DNA of 64,000 nucleotides from positions 1-64,000 of the forward strand of contig JASHNS010000081.1 of assembly GCA_030041515.1 (NCBI GenBank), written 5' to 3'. Numbering within the stretch: position 1 is the stretch's first letter; each line of letters starts with the position of its first letter. Shown piece after piece: positions 9,023 through 18,090 of this stretch. Under the pieces are notes generated by a model. It ran no database searches, had not been told where the DNA came from, and saw nothing but the letters and a program-made list of their open reading frames with translations. This DNA comes from Acidobacteriaceae bacterium (GTDB taxonomy: Bacteria > Acidobacteriota > Terriglobia > Terriglobales > Acidobacteriaceae). Both the position numbers and the translations under genes were made by a program.

Positions 9023-10177
9023 GTGCAAAGCAACTGGTCACGGGAAGCATCGGACCAGGCCGGATTGAGCCGGCGGGATTTTTTGCGTTCTGCGCTCGGC
9101 ATGAGCGCCGGAACAGCATTGCTCAGTTTTGCTCCACTGCAGGCACTGGCAGTGCCGCGCGGTCAGAAGGTCATTGTGGTCACGTTTGGCGGAGGCGCGC
9201 GCGATGAGGAGACGTTCGCCCCGGAAGGCCAGGAGAACATTCCCTGCCTGATGAACGAGCTCATTCCGCGTTCGACATTTTTCACGCAGGTTGTGAATCG
9301 CGGCATCCTCGGTCACTACGTCGCGACGGCCAGCCTGGCCACGGGCGTCTATGAGAGCTTCGACAATTTCGCGATGGTGCCGCCATCGAATCCGACGGTT
9401 TTTGAGTACTACCGCAAGGGGCTGCACAGGCCGGCCACCGATGCCTGGGTCGTGGCGCCCAGTAATGGCTTCAATCGCATGGGTGCAAGCGATTCGAAGC
9501 TGTATGGACCCAGCCAGGGCGCAGGCGTCATCCTGCCCAAACACCTGCTGGCGGCGGCGCTGAAGCAGGAGGACGCCGGCGGGTATACGCACCTGCTGCG
9601 CGACAACTACGAAACTCCTTTCTACACGCCGCAGATCAGCGGCAATCCGTTTCAGCTGGCCCAGCTGGAGCAGGTGCTGAGGGTGTCGGTCGTGGATTTC
9701 GTCGCGCATGCACGGAATCTCGCCAGCCCCGATGAGCTTTCCGTTTTTGTGGTGAAGCAGCTGATGAAGCAACTCGCCCCGAGCCTGCTGTGGGTGACCC
9801 TGCACGATATGGATATCGCGCATTCGGGAGCGTACTCCCTCTATATGGAGGGCATCCGGCGGACGGACCGGCTGTGCGGCGAATTGTGGAAGACCGCGGA
9901 GGCTGAGCCTGAATATGCGGGCAGGACGACGATGTTCATCCTGCCTGACTTTGGCCGGGATGCGGACGGAGATCCAGGCGGGAACGGATTTCAGCATCAC
10001 CGAACCGGGGATGCGCTTTCGCGGACCACGTGGATGATGGTTCTGGGACCGCATGTGCGCGAGAATGTTTCCGTGAACCGTCCTGTGCAGTCGCTGGATC
10101 TCGTTCCGACGCTCGGAGGTTTGCTGGGATTCACTCCCACGATGGCCCGGGGCCAGGCACTGACGGAGGTCCTGTAG
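9023..10177 (+). CDS. Tat-exported alkaline-phosphatase/sulfatase-superfamily-like protein
   Basis: A 384-residue protein with a twin-arginine signal (SRRDFLRSALGMSAG, cleavage after about residue 43). The mature part starts KVIVVTFGGGARDEETF, where the first acidic/hydroxyl metal-binding motif of the alkaline phosphatase superfamily is expected. It ends with FILPDFGRDADGDPGGNGFQHHRTGD and SLDLVPTLGGLLGF, the typical C-terminal metal-site and D-L-x-P-T-L motif of phosphatases, sulfatases and DUF1501-type proteins. The first motif is atypical (GGGARDEE), so the reaction is uncertain. The coordinates use a GTG start; a strong GGAGGAG sits further upstream in front of an ATT (8999), which may be the true start. 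The gene ends 3 bp before the next one. Confidence 0.7.
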   Translation: MQSNWSREASDQAGLSRRDFLRSALGMSAGTALLSFAPLQALAVPRGQKVIVVTFGGGARDEETFAPEGQENIPCLMNELIPRSTFFTQVVNRGILGHYVATASLATGVYESFDNFAMVPPSNPTVFEYYRKGLHRPATDAWVVAPSNGFNRMGASDSKLYGPSQGAGVILPKHLLAAALKQEDAGGYTHLLRDNYETPFYTPQISGNPFQLAQLEQVLRVSVVDFVAHARNLASPDELSVFVVKQLMKQLAPSLLWVTLHDMDIAHSGAYSLYMEGIRRTDRLCGELWKTAEAEPEYAGRTTMFILPDFGRDADGDPGGNGFQHHRTGDALSRTTWMMVLGPHVRENVSVNRPVQSLDLVPTLGGLLGFTPTMARGQALTEVL

Positions 10178-10180
10178 GCG

Positions 10181-11389
10181 ATGCTGCCGAGTCAGCTGCG
10201 CACGGACCAGTTCAGGGAGTATCCGCCGGCAGGAAGGCAGCTTGCGGTGTCGAATCTCTCCCTGCTGCGCCAGCTTACCCTGATCTATCTGGCGAGCCTG
10301 CTGCGTGAGATGATCCGGTACGACTGGAAATTTCCGGCGGAGCGCGGGCAGATCGATCGACAGCTCGCCTGGCTGGCTTCCCTGGATCCCCAGGAGCTTC
10401 ATTCGCTGTTTGCAGGTTTCGCGCAGATTCGCCTCGACCGAAAGCTCGAAGATACAGACTGGGTGAAGATGCCCGATGACTTTTCCGAAAGGCTCACAGC
10501 GTATTTGTGGAGCACGCATCAGATCGATGCCCTGCGGTCGGCAGCCACTGAATTTACGGAACGGGCGTCGCGGGCGACACCGGCGCCGTCTCCCGCCCAG
10601 GCGCGTCTGGGCATTGTCGTCATTGGAAGAAGCGTGGAGCAAAGCAGTTTTCCGCTTTTCAGGAAGTTACGGCCTTACGGAGTCCATTTCACGCGCGTGG
10701 ATCCCACGGATGGCCTGGAGATGCTTCTACACGCGGTTGCCGCTCGAGCCTCGGCTCGGCCCATCCCCTACGACCACTGGTATATCGAAGGCAGCACACC
10801 GGTGGCCGCGCCGCCGCACGTCTCCATTTCTTCGTACGACCAACTGCAGCCGGTGCGCAGCCGGCTTCTCGACAGGATGCAGCAGGTGATCGATTCGGGT
10901 AGTGGCGGCCCGGAACTGCTTGAAGTGACGATGGCGACCATCGATCCCCAGCAGCTGGGAATGAAAGGCGAGGGAAGAGATGGCGTGCTGGACCACTTCG
11001 ACGTGAGCCTGCTCACCCAGGGCCAGGGGACACAGATCTTCAGCACGACATTCGTTATGTGGGCGGCGCGCGAGGCGCTGCGCCGCGCGGAACCGGTTAC
11101 TCTGATGGCCCGCTTTACGCCGAGGCAGCGGCTGCGCCCCATGAACGAGCTGATGCAGAGCCGGTCTCACGATGTTGAGCCTGATCCTCAGGGGTCGTTG
11201 CTCGATGCAGACATGGCGGCGTATTACATCTGGCTGGATCAGCAGCGCCTTGCGGATTCTGCCCAGGCTTCCTTTCTGGTGTGGTTCGAAGGGCACAACG
11301 AAGCGCTCGCCATTGCGCCCGGATTGCCCCGGGGGACTGAATCAGCCAGCCCGGGAAATCTGCAACAGATTCTGGAGTGGATTTCGTAA
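10181..11389 (+). CDS. conserved-looking hypothetical protein paired with the phosphatase-like gene
   Basis: A 402-residue protein that I do not recognise. It starts 3 bp after the stop of the Tat-exported phosphatase-like gene, with GGAGG about 11 nt upstream, so the two are very probably co-translated. No signal peptide or transmembrane segment is seen; residues about 35-45 (LIYLASLLREM) are only amphipathic. The middle contains RLGIVVIGRSVEQSSFPLFRKL and a region LLEVTMATIDPQQLGMKGEGRDGVLDHFDVSLL, and the C-terminus has FLVWFEGHNEALAI. The codon use is regular and the frame is long, so it is a real gene. As the partner of an exported enzyme and an Oar receptor it may act in processing, export or regulation, but this is only context. 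Confidence 0.65.
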   Translation: MLPSQLRTDQFREYPPAGRQLAVSNLSLLRQLTLIYLASLLREMIRYDWKFPAERGQIDRQLAWLASLDPQELHSLFAGFAQIRLDRKLEDTDWVKMPDDFSERLTAYLWSTHQIDALRSAATEFTERASRATPAPSPAQARLGIVVIGRSVEQSSFPLFRKLRPYGVHFTRVDPTDGLEMLLHAVAARASARPIPYDHWYIEGSTPVAAPPHVSISSYDQLQPVRSRLLDRMQQVIDSGSGGPELLEVTMATIDPQQLGMKGEGRDGVLDHFDVSLLTQGQGTQIFSTTFVMWAAREALRRAEPVTLMARFTPRQRLRPMNELMQSRSHDVEPDPQGSLLDADMAAYYIWLDQQRLADSAQASFLVWFEGHNEALAIAPGLPRGTESASPGNLQQILEWIS

Positions 11390-11436
11390 ATCGCCGACAA
11401 GGGAGATAACGTGATGCACCGCTGGCGGTGTGTCAG

Positions 11437-12021
11437 CTAACGGAATTGCGCGAGCCGCTCTTCCAGGCGAAGCTTTACGGCCGGCCATTCTTCGCGAATG
11501 ATCGAGAAATATACCGTGTTGCGGATGTAACCCGTCCAGGTCAGCCGGTCGCGGCGCAGCACGCCCTCGCGGACCGCGCCAAGCTTCGCTACCGCGGCCT
11601 GGCTTCTCAGATTGCGCGTATCCACGCGGAACTGAACGCGCTCCGCTCCGCATGCAAACGCGTGCCGCAGCATCAGAAATTTGGCTTCCGGATTGACGGG
11701 GCCACTGCGGACATCCGGGTGCAGGAATGTGGAGCCGATCTCGACGCCTCCCTGGCTGGCAAGCGCCGTGTAAAGGGTCGACATACCGACAACCTTCCCA
11801 TCCGAGCGGCGGCGAATCGCGTAAGCCAGGCGGTCACTCGCAGGCGCTCCGCAAGCTGCGCGCCAGTAGTCGTCAAATCCATTGCTCGATGCATTCACCG
11901 GCATGATGGCCCAGGTTTCCGGGTCGCAGTCGACCGCGGCGCGGACGTGCTCCTTCAGGGCTTCGACAAACGGTTCGATCTGGACAAATCGGCCGGTCAA
12001 CTGCTGGAATTTCAGATCCAT
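11437..12021 (-). CDS. GNAT-family N-acetyltransferase (RimJ/RimL-like)
   Basis: A 194-residue acetyltransferase, counting from the ATG at 12021 (MDLKFQQLTG), which has GGAGCGGG just upstream; an in-frame start at 12042 would overlap the GH97 stop. The order of elements fits GNAT proteins of the RimJ/RimL type: GRFVQIEPF, the central strand DGKVVGMSTLY, EIGSTFLHPDVRSG with the acetyl-CoA-binding loop region, and the late motif FRVDTRNLRSQAAVAKLGAVREG. Closest in character to proteins that acetylate N-termini or small amines; the substrate is unknown. It lies 17 bp after GH97 on the same strand and is probably the last gene of the GH43-GH97-GNAT unit, although a functional link to sugars is not obvious. 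Confidence 0.85.
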   Translation of the reverse strand: MDLKFQQLTGRFVQIEPFVEALKEHVRAAVDCDPETWAIMPVNASSNGFDDYWRAACGAPASDRLAYAIRRRSDGKVVGMSTLYTALASQGGVEIGSTFLHPDVRSGPVNPEAKFLMLRHAFACGAERVQFRVDTRNLRSQAAVAKLGAVREGVLRRDRLTWTGYIRNTVYFSIIREEWPAVKLRLEERLAQFR

Positions 12022-12038
12022 TTTCCCGCTCCAGGGAT

Positions 12039-14108
12039 TCAACTCTTGGGCACAAACCGGATCGCAGCACCGCCTCCAGGCGCGAGGTGCAACGTGAGAG
12101 TATCGGCGCTGCTCACGGTTTTCGTCTCGAGGGAGACATGTTTTGGGTTCTCGGAAGCATCGGCCGCATCCGCATAGATCTGCGCGGTGTACTCCCCGCT
12201 GCCGAGAAAGGTGAGCGGGAGGGTGATGGTACGAGGAGTCCAGTTCGTGATCGAGCCAACATACCAGTCGCGGCCCTTACGCCGCGCGATGGTGACCGTT
12301 TTGGACGGGAATCCCTGGAGCGCCAGGGTCTGGTCCCAGGCAGTGGGGACATCGCGGATGAACTGAAATGAAGGCTGCCCGGCGTACGCCTGGGGTGCAT
12401 CCGACACCATTTGGAATGGATCGAAATCGATCACGTAAAGAGCCAGCTGCTGCGCGCGCGTGCCCTGGACCATGGGGCGATCGTCACGTGGAACGAAGCC
12501 GGCCTCTGTGGCGTTGTCGAAACCGCCGGGGGTGTAATCCATCGGACCGTTGAGCATGCGGGTAAAGGGCAAAGTGGCGCGATGGCGTGGATCGTCGCGC
12601 GCGCTCCACTTGTTGTATTCAAGCCCCATGACCGCTTCGTACGCCATCACGTTCGGCCATGTGCGGCTGATCCCCCACGGAGTCGTCGTTCCGTGAAAGT
12701 CGAGCATCAGGTGGTATTTTGCCGCGAGGCTGGCAGCCCGGTAATAGAAGGCGATTCCCGGCTGATCGCCACGCTGGATGAAGTCGATCTTCACGCCGGC
12801 AACGCCCCACTTCTCATAGAGCGGAAAGGCCTGCTCCATCTGGCGTCGAGCATCGTCGTAACTGGCCCAGACCCAGATCTTCACCCCTTTGGCCGCAGCG
12901 TAGCGAACCACACCGGGGACATCAATGTCGCCGTTGAGCTGGGTGATGTCGCCAGGTTTCGACCAGCCCGCATCGACGAGCATGTAGCGGAAACCCGAGC
13001 GGGCGGCGAAGTCGACGAAGAATTTCACCATGGCCGTGCTGTTCGCGGATTTGCCATCGGGGCCGGTGTTGCCATTCCACCAGTCCCAGGCCGCTTTTCC
13101 TGGTTGGATCCAGCTCGTGTCGGGAATACGGCTGGGAGGATTGAGATCATCGATAATGTTCGAGTTGATGAGGCTGGCGGGATTTTCGGCCACCTGCAGA
13201 ATGCGCCACGCCGTGTGGTGCGGCAGCGAATCATCCACCGCGACGGTTGGATAGGAAGGGATATCGGTGAAACGAGGTGGGAGAACCGTGGTGAGCCGGA
13301 ACTGGCCCTGGCCCGGCAGACCCGGCCTTCGATGGTTGGTCACGTACATCGCGCTGTTGCCCTGAAGGTCAGCTTCGGTGATGGCCAGCCAGCCAACCCC
13401 GGGAATCTGGGTGAGCAGAGGCAGACCTGCGAGCAGTTTGGAGGGCTCGCCGCCCTGGGCGCCCAGCGAACTGATGTGCAGGTGCACGTATTCGCTCTCA
13501 TAGGCGGAGCGGAAGTTGGGCAACTCGATGGCCCAGATGCGGGCATCCTTCGTGAAATCGAATTCAGTGTGCTCGTCGTGCAATGCATAGCGGTACATCC
13601 CCGGCTGGCGAGGCACCACATAGCGGAAGGCCACGGCTCCGTTGTAGGCGCGGGCCTCGATCGTCATGGAGAAGCCCGAGCCGCCAGGCTCCTTCACCGT
13701 GACATCGACACTGTTGTACGCATCGTGAACATGGCTGGTCTTACCGGCGACCTCCTGGTAGTCATCGATGCCGGAACCGGGAACGACGGAGGCAATGCCC
13801 ACGTTCTCGCCGAGAGGCGGCCCGCCGGCGAGATCCAGGCTGAGAGCGGAATCCTGAAGAATCGCGTGTCCGTTGAAGAAGAGCGAATATACCAGCTGCC
13901 CGGCCGCGGGGCCTGCGTCATTCGCAGGATGAATGGCCAACTGCAAACGAAGGCGACCGTCAGGAGAAGTCACGGAAGGACTCTGCGCAAAGAGCGGCAG
14001 GGCCAGGCACGTCAAAAGCCATGGGAAAGCGGAGCGTATGAGGATGCGAAGCGCTGTACTTCCCGCATGAGCCGAGAGGTGGCGCAGGTTCGTTTTGAAC
14101 GCTGTCAC
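12039..14108 (-). CDS. glycoside hydrolase family 97 (alpha-glucosidase/alpha-galactosidase type)
   Basis: A secreted enzyme of 689 residues when started at the GTG at 14108, which has GGAG 8 nt upstream and is directly followed by a signal peptide (IRSAFPWLLTCLALPLFAQS). A longer frame reaches 14312 but would overlap the upstream GH43 gene. Family features in order: N-terminal super-sandwich (VTSPDGRLRLQLAI), QPGKAAWDWWNG, FRYMLVDAGWSKPGD, WVWASYDDARRQ, GVKIDFIQRGDQ, MLDFHGTTTPWG and MAYEAVMGLEYNKW, all hallmarks of GH97. The aspartate in KIDF fits the retaining alpha-galactosidase-like branch better than the inverting SusB branch; that is inference from remembered family alignments. It probably acts in the periplasm on alpha-linked oligosaccharides. 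Confidence 0.93.
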   Translation of the reverse strand: MTAFKTNLRHLSAHAGSTALRILIRSAFPWLLTCLALPLFAQSPSVTSPDGRLRLQLAIHPANDAGPAAGQLVYSLFFNGHAILQDSALSLDLAGGPPLGENVGIASVVPGSGIDDYQEVAGKTSHVHDAYNSVDVTVKEPGGSGFSMTIEARAYNGAVAFRYVVPRQPGMYRYALHDEHTEFDFTKDARIWAIELPNFRSAYESEYVHLHISSLGAQGGEPSKLLAGLPLLTQIPGVGWLAITEADLQGNSAMYVTNHRRPGLPGQGQFRLTTVLPPRFTDIPSYPTVAVDDSLPHHTAWRILQVAENPASLINSNIIDDLNPPSRIPDTSWIQPGKAAWDWWNGNTGPDGKSANSTAMVKFFVDFAARSGFRYMLVDAGWSKPGDITQLNGDIDVPGVVRYAAAKGVKIWVWASYDDARRQMEQAFPLYEKWGVAGVKIDFIQRGDQPGIAFYYRAASLAAKYHLMLDFHGTTTPWGISRTWPNVMAYEAVMGLEYNKWSARDDPRHRATLPFTRMLNGPMDYTPGGFDNATEAGFVPRDDRPMVQGTRAQQLALYVIDFDPFQMVSDAPQAYAGQPSFQFIRDVPTAWDQTLALQGFPSKTVTIARRKGRDWYVGSITNWTPRTITLPLTFLGSGEYTAQIYADAADASENPKHVSLETKTVSSADTLTLHLAPGGGAAIRFVPKS

Positions 14109-14271
14109 TGAAACTTCTCCGATGGGGCGAGACAGTTGAGGTGCCAAGAGAGGACGCGAGCGCATTCGCGAGCTGATGTTGGCGCTCGCGCGCGTACGAA
14201 ACGCCTTCAGCAGCCAGAGAGATGATTGTATTGACGAGGGCGGAAACGCTTCAAATTCTGGCATAGGAGCA

Positions 14272-15465
14272 CTACTGAGTGGAGGGTGGCGGGACAGGTT
14301 CTCCCTGCGCATTCAGCGGCGTGCCGTAACAGGGATCGATACGGACGGTGCCGACGACAGGTTTGGCCGGCCAGATGTAGGGGTGCTGCACGACCGAGCG
14401 ACGCGTACCGATGACGACCTCCAGCTTCCAGGAGGACACGTTGCGGATGGGCAGGATGGAACCGTCGGCCGTGAACTGGAGCGGGGGCGCCCAGTACTGG
14501 AGGTCATGGCCCTTTTCGCCATCCGGGCGGGACAACCAGCGGTCTGCCATCCACATGTAGGCGATGCCGTCGGGGGTGGGAATCTGGGCAACATACGTCT
14601 GCTGTGCGTGGACGATCGGCTCGCCGCCGGAGATGTTGATATTCGCGATCTGGTGGTACGGTCCCAGGGGATGGGAGGCTACGAGGACGCGGGCGCCGCT
14701 GCCGGCTTTGCAGAAGCAGCAGGTGTGATCGAACAGGGCGTAATAGATGTTGCCGCGGCGAAAAAGCGCAGGAGCTTCGCAGTTTCTGGCGAGGATGGCA
14801 CTGGCCTCCCCGGTGGAGGAGAGGAAGTCGGGGGCAAGGCGCTCAATGCGGATGGCATGATGCTCGTCGATGGTGGTGTAGATGAAGTAGCCTGTGCCGT
14901 CCTTGTCGACAAACAAGCTGCCGTCGCCAGGATGGTCCTGCGCATGAGAAAGATTTGCGCGGGTGCTGACGATGGTGAACGGGCCCACCGGCGTTTCGCT
15001 GACGGCAATGCCCACCCGGCCATCCCAGAGTTTGGGATACCAGTTGTACCAGAGGACGTATTTGTGGGTGTGGGGGTTGTATGCGACGTAGGGCCGATAG
15101 TAGATGCCGTCGGGCGGCGACTTGAGCAGCTCCCCGTCAAAGGTCCAGTGTACGAGGTCGGGCGAACTGTAGACGCGGAAGCGGTTGTTGATCGTGTAGC
15201 CGGCGGTCTTACCGTAGGCGGTTCCGTAGAGGTAGTAGCGGCCCTGGAAGAAATGAAGGCAACCGTCGTGGGCGTCCAGGATATGTCCCTGCGTATCGAG
15301 GCGCGGAACGTCATTGTGGATGGTGACGACGCGGGCCCGCGCTGTTGCGGGCCGAGCTGCCGGCGCGATCAGACACGCCAACACAGCGGGAAGAAGCACA
15401 AATCGGAGACCCTTTTTACGATGAAGATCCACAGCCTGAAGGAAGCCAGCAGCGATTCGCAGCAC
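14272..15465 (-). CDS. secreted GH43-like five-bladed beta-propeller glycosidase
   Basis: A 397-residue protein with an N-terminal signal (FVLLPAVLACLIAPAARPATA). It shows the GH43/GH-F clan propeller pattern: DAHDGCLHFFQGRYYLYG with the first-blade acidic position, HPGDGSLFVDKDGTGYFIYT, EAPALFRRGNIYYALFDH with the probable acid glutamate, and YVAQIPTPDGIAYMWMADRW. The pattern of an alanine-histidine in the first motif recalls the galactan 1,3-beta-galactosidase-like subfamilies rather than arabinanases; this is a weak guess. The start used is GTG with AGGA upstream; a slightly later GTG is possible. It is upstream of GH97 on the same strand with 163 bp between them, and together they suggest attack on galactose- or arabinose-rich side chains. 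Confidence 0.85.
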   Translation of the reverse strand: MLRIAAGFLQAVDLHRKKGLRFVLLPAVLACLIAPAARPATARARVVTIHNDVPRLDTQGHILDAHDGCLHFFQGRYYLYGTAYGKTAGYTINNRFRVYSSPDLVHWTFDGELLKSPPDGIYYRPYVAYNPHTHKYVLWYNWYPKLWDGRVGIAVSETPVGPFTIVSTRANLSHAQDHPGDGSLFVDKDGTGYFIYTTIDEHHAIRIERLAPDFLSSTGEASAILARNCEAPALFRRGNIYYALFDHTCCFCKAGSGARVLVASHPLGPYHQIANINISGGEPIVHAQQTYVAQIPTPDGIAYMWMADRWLSRPDGEKGHDLQYWAPPLQFTADGSILPIRNVSSWKLEVVIGTRRSVVQHPYIWPAKPVVGTVRIDPCYGTPLNAQGEPVPPPSTQ

Positions 15466-15641
15466 AGCAAAATCCTATATTGTTTCTTTCGCCCGATTCC
15501 ACTCCGGGTTGGACCTCCTTCAACAAAATCCGTTCTGGAAAACTGTGATGAAGCCATGAAACCCGTCCGCTCGGTGCTGTAGGCTCAATAGAGACCGGCG
15601 ACAGAGAACGCCGCGTCGAAAAATGGCCATCAACGGGCTTC

Positions 15642-16649
15642 ATGCAGATGACAGGCACGCAGGCAGTCAGACAGCGGAATAGCAGGGGGGCGAACACCGA
15701 CCAGGGCTTCCGTCGGCTCCGCTGCTTCAGGGTTGCGCTGGCTTGTGCGCTCCTGGCCGGCCTGATCGGGTATGGGGTAGTCGCGCAAACAACAAGTCCT
15801 GCTCCGCGGCCCGATCTACAGGCTGCTTCGAACCTCATTCTGGCGAAGCACTATCAACAGGCCATTCCCCTGCTGCGTAAGATCCTCACTTCCAATGCGA
15901 GCCTGGCGGAAGCGCACGTCATGCTGGCGTACGCGCTGTTTCGCGAGAATCAACCCGCGGCATCATTGCGCGAGTATACGCTGGCTGCGCAATTGCGCCA
16001 TCCTTCGGCCGAAGATCTGAAGTGGGTGGCGCTGGATTACGTGCTGCTGGGAGATTACAACGACGCGCAGAAGTGGATGTATCAGTCCCTGCAGATGAAC
16101 GGCAGCTCGGCCGACAGCTGGTACGACATGGGGCGGATCGAATATACGCAGAATCTGTTTAAGAACGCTGAGATTTGCTTTCAGCGTGCGCTGGCGTTGT
16201 CGCCGCGGGATGTCAACGCGGAAAACAATCTCGGACTCACGTATGAGGCACTGTTTCACTGGGACGATGCGATCACAGCCTATCGCACGGCGATCGCCTG
16301 GCAGCAGGGCTCCACGCATCCCAGCGCAGAGCCGTTCCTGAACCTCGGGACCGCGCTGCTCAACCAGAATCATGGAGCGGAGGCGCTTCCGATCCTTCAG
16401 CAGGCTGCGGCGCTTGCGCCACGCAACCTCCGGGCCCTGAAGCAGCTCGCCCGCGCGAATCTCCAGCTCGGACACCTCCCGGACGCGGAGTCCGAACTCA
16501 CGACGGCACTGACGATCTCGCCAAATGACGCGGGTCTTCATTTCCAGCTGGGGCGTGTATTGAACAAGGAGGGCAAGACGGCGCAGGCAAAGGCGGAGTT
16601 CGCCAAAGTAGCGGCCCTCGATGGCACGCACTCCTCCGCGAAGCGTTGA
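15642..16649 (+). CDS. exported TPR-repeat protein
   Basis: A 335-residue protein with a positively charged N-terminus and a hydrophobic segment at about residues 31-49 (VALACALLAGLIGYGVVAQ), either a signal peptide or an anchor. From about residue 57 to the end it consists of tetratricopeptide repeats, e.g. AEAHVMLAYALFRENQPAAS, ADSWYDMGRIEYTQNLFKNA, VNAENNLGLTYEALFHWDDA and GLHFQLGRVLNKEGKTAQA. TPR proteins are scaffolds for protein-protein contacts. In acidobacterial genomes they often lie next to CRTAC1 proteins, as here (18091). It converges on another TPR gene ending at 16671, 21 bp away. A specific partner cannot be named. Confidence 0.88.
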   Translation: MQMTGTQAVRQRNSRGANTDQGFRRLRCFRVALACALLAGLIGYGVVAQTTSPAPRPDLQAASNLILAKHYQQAIPLLRKILTSNASLAEAHVMLAYALFRENQPAASLREYTLAAQLRHPSAEDLKWVALDYVLLGDYNDAQKWMYQSLQMNGSSADSWYDMGRIEYTQNLFKNAEICFQRALALSPRDVNAENNLGLTYEALFHWDDAITAYRTAIAWQQGSTHPSAEPFLNLGTALLNQNHGAEALPILQQAAALAPRNLRALKQLARANLQLGHLPDAESELTTALTISPNDAGLHFQLGRVLNKEGKTAQAKAEFAKVAALDGTHSSAKR

Positions 16650-16670
16650 ATGCTGACGAATGCGAGAAGA

Positions 16671-17861
16671 TTACTGCTGATTGTTCCCTGAAGCTGCGGC
16701 ATTGGCCTGGTTCAGCTTGAGGAAATTCTGCACGTTTACGGAACTGGCTTTCTCGCTTTGCTCGCGGAGAGCTTCGTAGCGCAATACAGCGGCACGGGCA
16801 TCCTGTGTTTTGCCGAGATGCCGGTCCGCCTGCGAGAGCTCGTACCACGCCCGCAGTTGCACCTGACCGTCGACCTGCGTCGCGCGGCTAAACTCCTGAA
16901 CGGCCCGATCGTATTTGCCCAGTGCCGCGAAGGCGCGACCCAGATAATAATCGGCCTCTGTGGGCTTGCCGTAAACACTTACGACATGCTCCAGGAGTGG
17001 CGCGGCGGCCGCAGGCTGGCCGTTTTCCACTTCTGCGCTCCCGAGGTTGTACATGGCGATGGGATTCCGGGGCGCCAGCTTCAACTGGTGCTGGAATGCC
17101 TGGACAGCGAGATCGTTTTCGTTGAGCGCACGGTATTCCCACCCGAGCGATTCATAGAGATCGGGCTGGCCGGGCGCCTGCTTGATAGCGAGAAGATACT
17201 CGTCGATCGCATGCTGATGGTCATCGGCCTGCGCATCGATGACGGCGCTGAGCTGATGAAGGCGCCAGGAGGTCGGATCCAGCTGATAGAGCTGGGTATA
17301 CGACTCTTTTGCCACTGCCATGTGCGCCTGCACGCGATAATCGATGACGTTTTCGTCCTTCGGGTCGAGTTCGGAGGCGTGGTCCAGTGGCCCTACGGCC
17401 TGGTCCGGATGGCCAATGTTCAGTTCGACGATGCCCAGCCAGGCATAAGCCTGCTCATTCTTCGAATCATCCTGAATGGCCTGCTTCAGATCGGCAATGG
17501 CAACGTCGGCATGGCTGCTCTGGTATTCGGCAATGCCGAGGAAGAGATGCGCACCGGGGGAGGCTGGATCGATGCGAAGCGAGGTTTCGATGTTTGCGAT
17601 TGCCTCCGGCAGCTTGCCTTCGCGGAGTTGCGCCAGTCCAAGGTCAAGCCACGCGGGAGCGAGTTTCGGAGCCGCCTGCGTCGCCTGGCGAAACTCCGCC
17701 TCCGCGCCCGCAAGATTGCCCGCGCGTATATCCTGCGCTCCCTGCCGGAACAGCTCGGGCAACGAATTGGCGGGGGCTGTCTGGGCCATTGCCACGTTCC
17801 CCAGACCTGACAGCGTAAGAAGGACAAGCGCGCTCAACGCCCATGTCGTCGCTCGTTTCAC
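16671..17861 (-). CDS. exported TPR-repeat protein
   Basis: A 396-residue protein with a signal peptide (ALSALVLLTLSGLGNVAMAQ, cleaved near residue 27) followed by about nine TPR units, including NLAGAEAEFRQATQAAPK, LDLGLAQLREGKLPEAIANI, AYAWLGIVELNIGHPDQAVG and EADYYLGRAFAALGKYDRAV. The C-terminus ends in a short Ala/Asn/Gln tail. It presumably acts in the periplasm as a binding scaffold. It is divergent from the CRTAC1 gene at 18091 (229 bp between starts) and convergent with the TPR gene at 15642, so the three exported proteins may be functionally linked, although their transcripts are separate. Confidence 0.88.
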   Translation of the reverse strand: MKRATTWALSALVLLTLSGLGNVAMAQTAPANSLPELFRQGAQDIRAGNLAGAEAEFRQATQAAPKLAPAWLDLGLAQLREGKLPEAIANIETSLRIDPASPGAHLFLGIAEYQSSHADVAIADLKQAIQDDSKNEQAYAWLGIVELNIGHPDQAVGPLDHASELDPKDENVIDYRVQAHMAVAKESYTQLYQLDPTSWRLHQLSAVIDAQADDHQHAIDEYLLAIKQAPGQPDLYESLGWEYRALNENDLAVQAFQHQLKLAPRNPIAMYNLGSAEVENGQPAAAAPLLEHVVSVYGKPTEADYYLGRAFAALGKYDRAVQEFSRATQVDGQVQLRAWYELSQADRHLGKTQDARAAVLRYEALREQSEKASSVNVQNFLKLNQANAAASGNNQQ

Positions 17862-18090
17862 GGCAGGGCCAGCCTAGCGGATGCCAAAAAAGAAAGTCAA
17901 TCGTACCAGGCACGGCCTTTGCGTGCAGTATCGACGGCGGTCGCGGCCGGTGTTGGTTCCCGGCGGCCCGGCGTCCGGACGAATGCCCGGGCACGCAGAG
18001 TTCGCTGATATACAATCTCCAGGATGATGCGGGGTCATCCCCAGGGAATGGGCTTCGCCAGATTGATTCCGCGATCACGGAGCGCCCCGA

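Noticed and set aside
9038-10642. Long open frame on the minus strand opposite the phosphatase-like and unknown genes
   Set aside because: It lies antisense to two genes with clear domain or coupling evidence, has no recognisable motif and is a usual effect of high G+C codon use.
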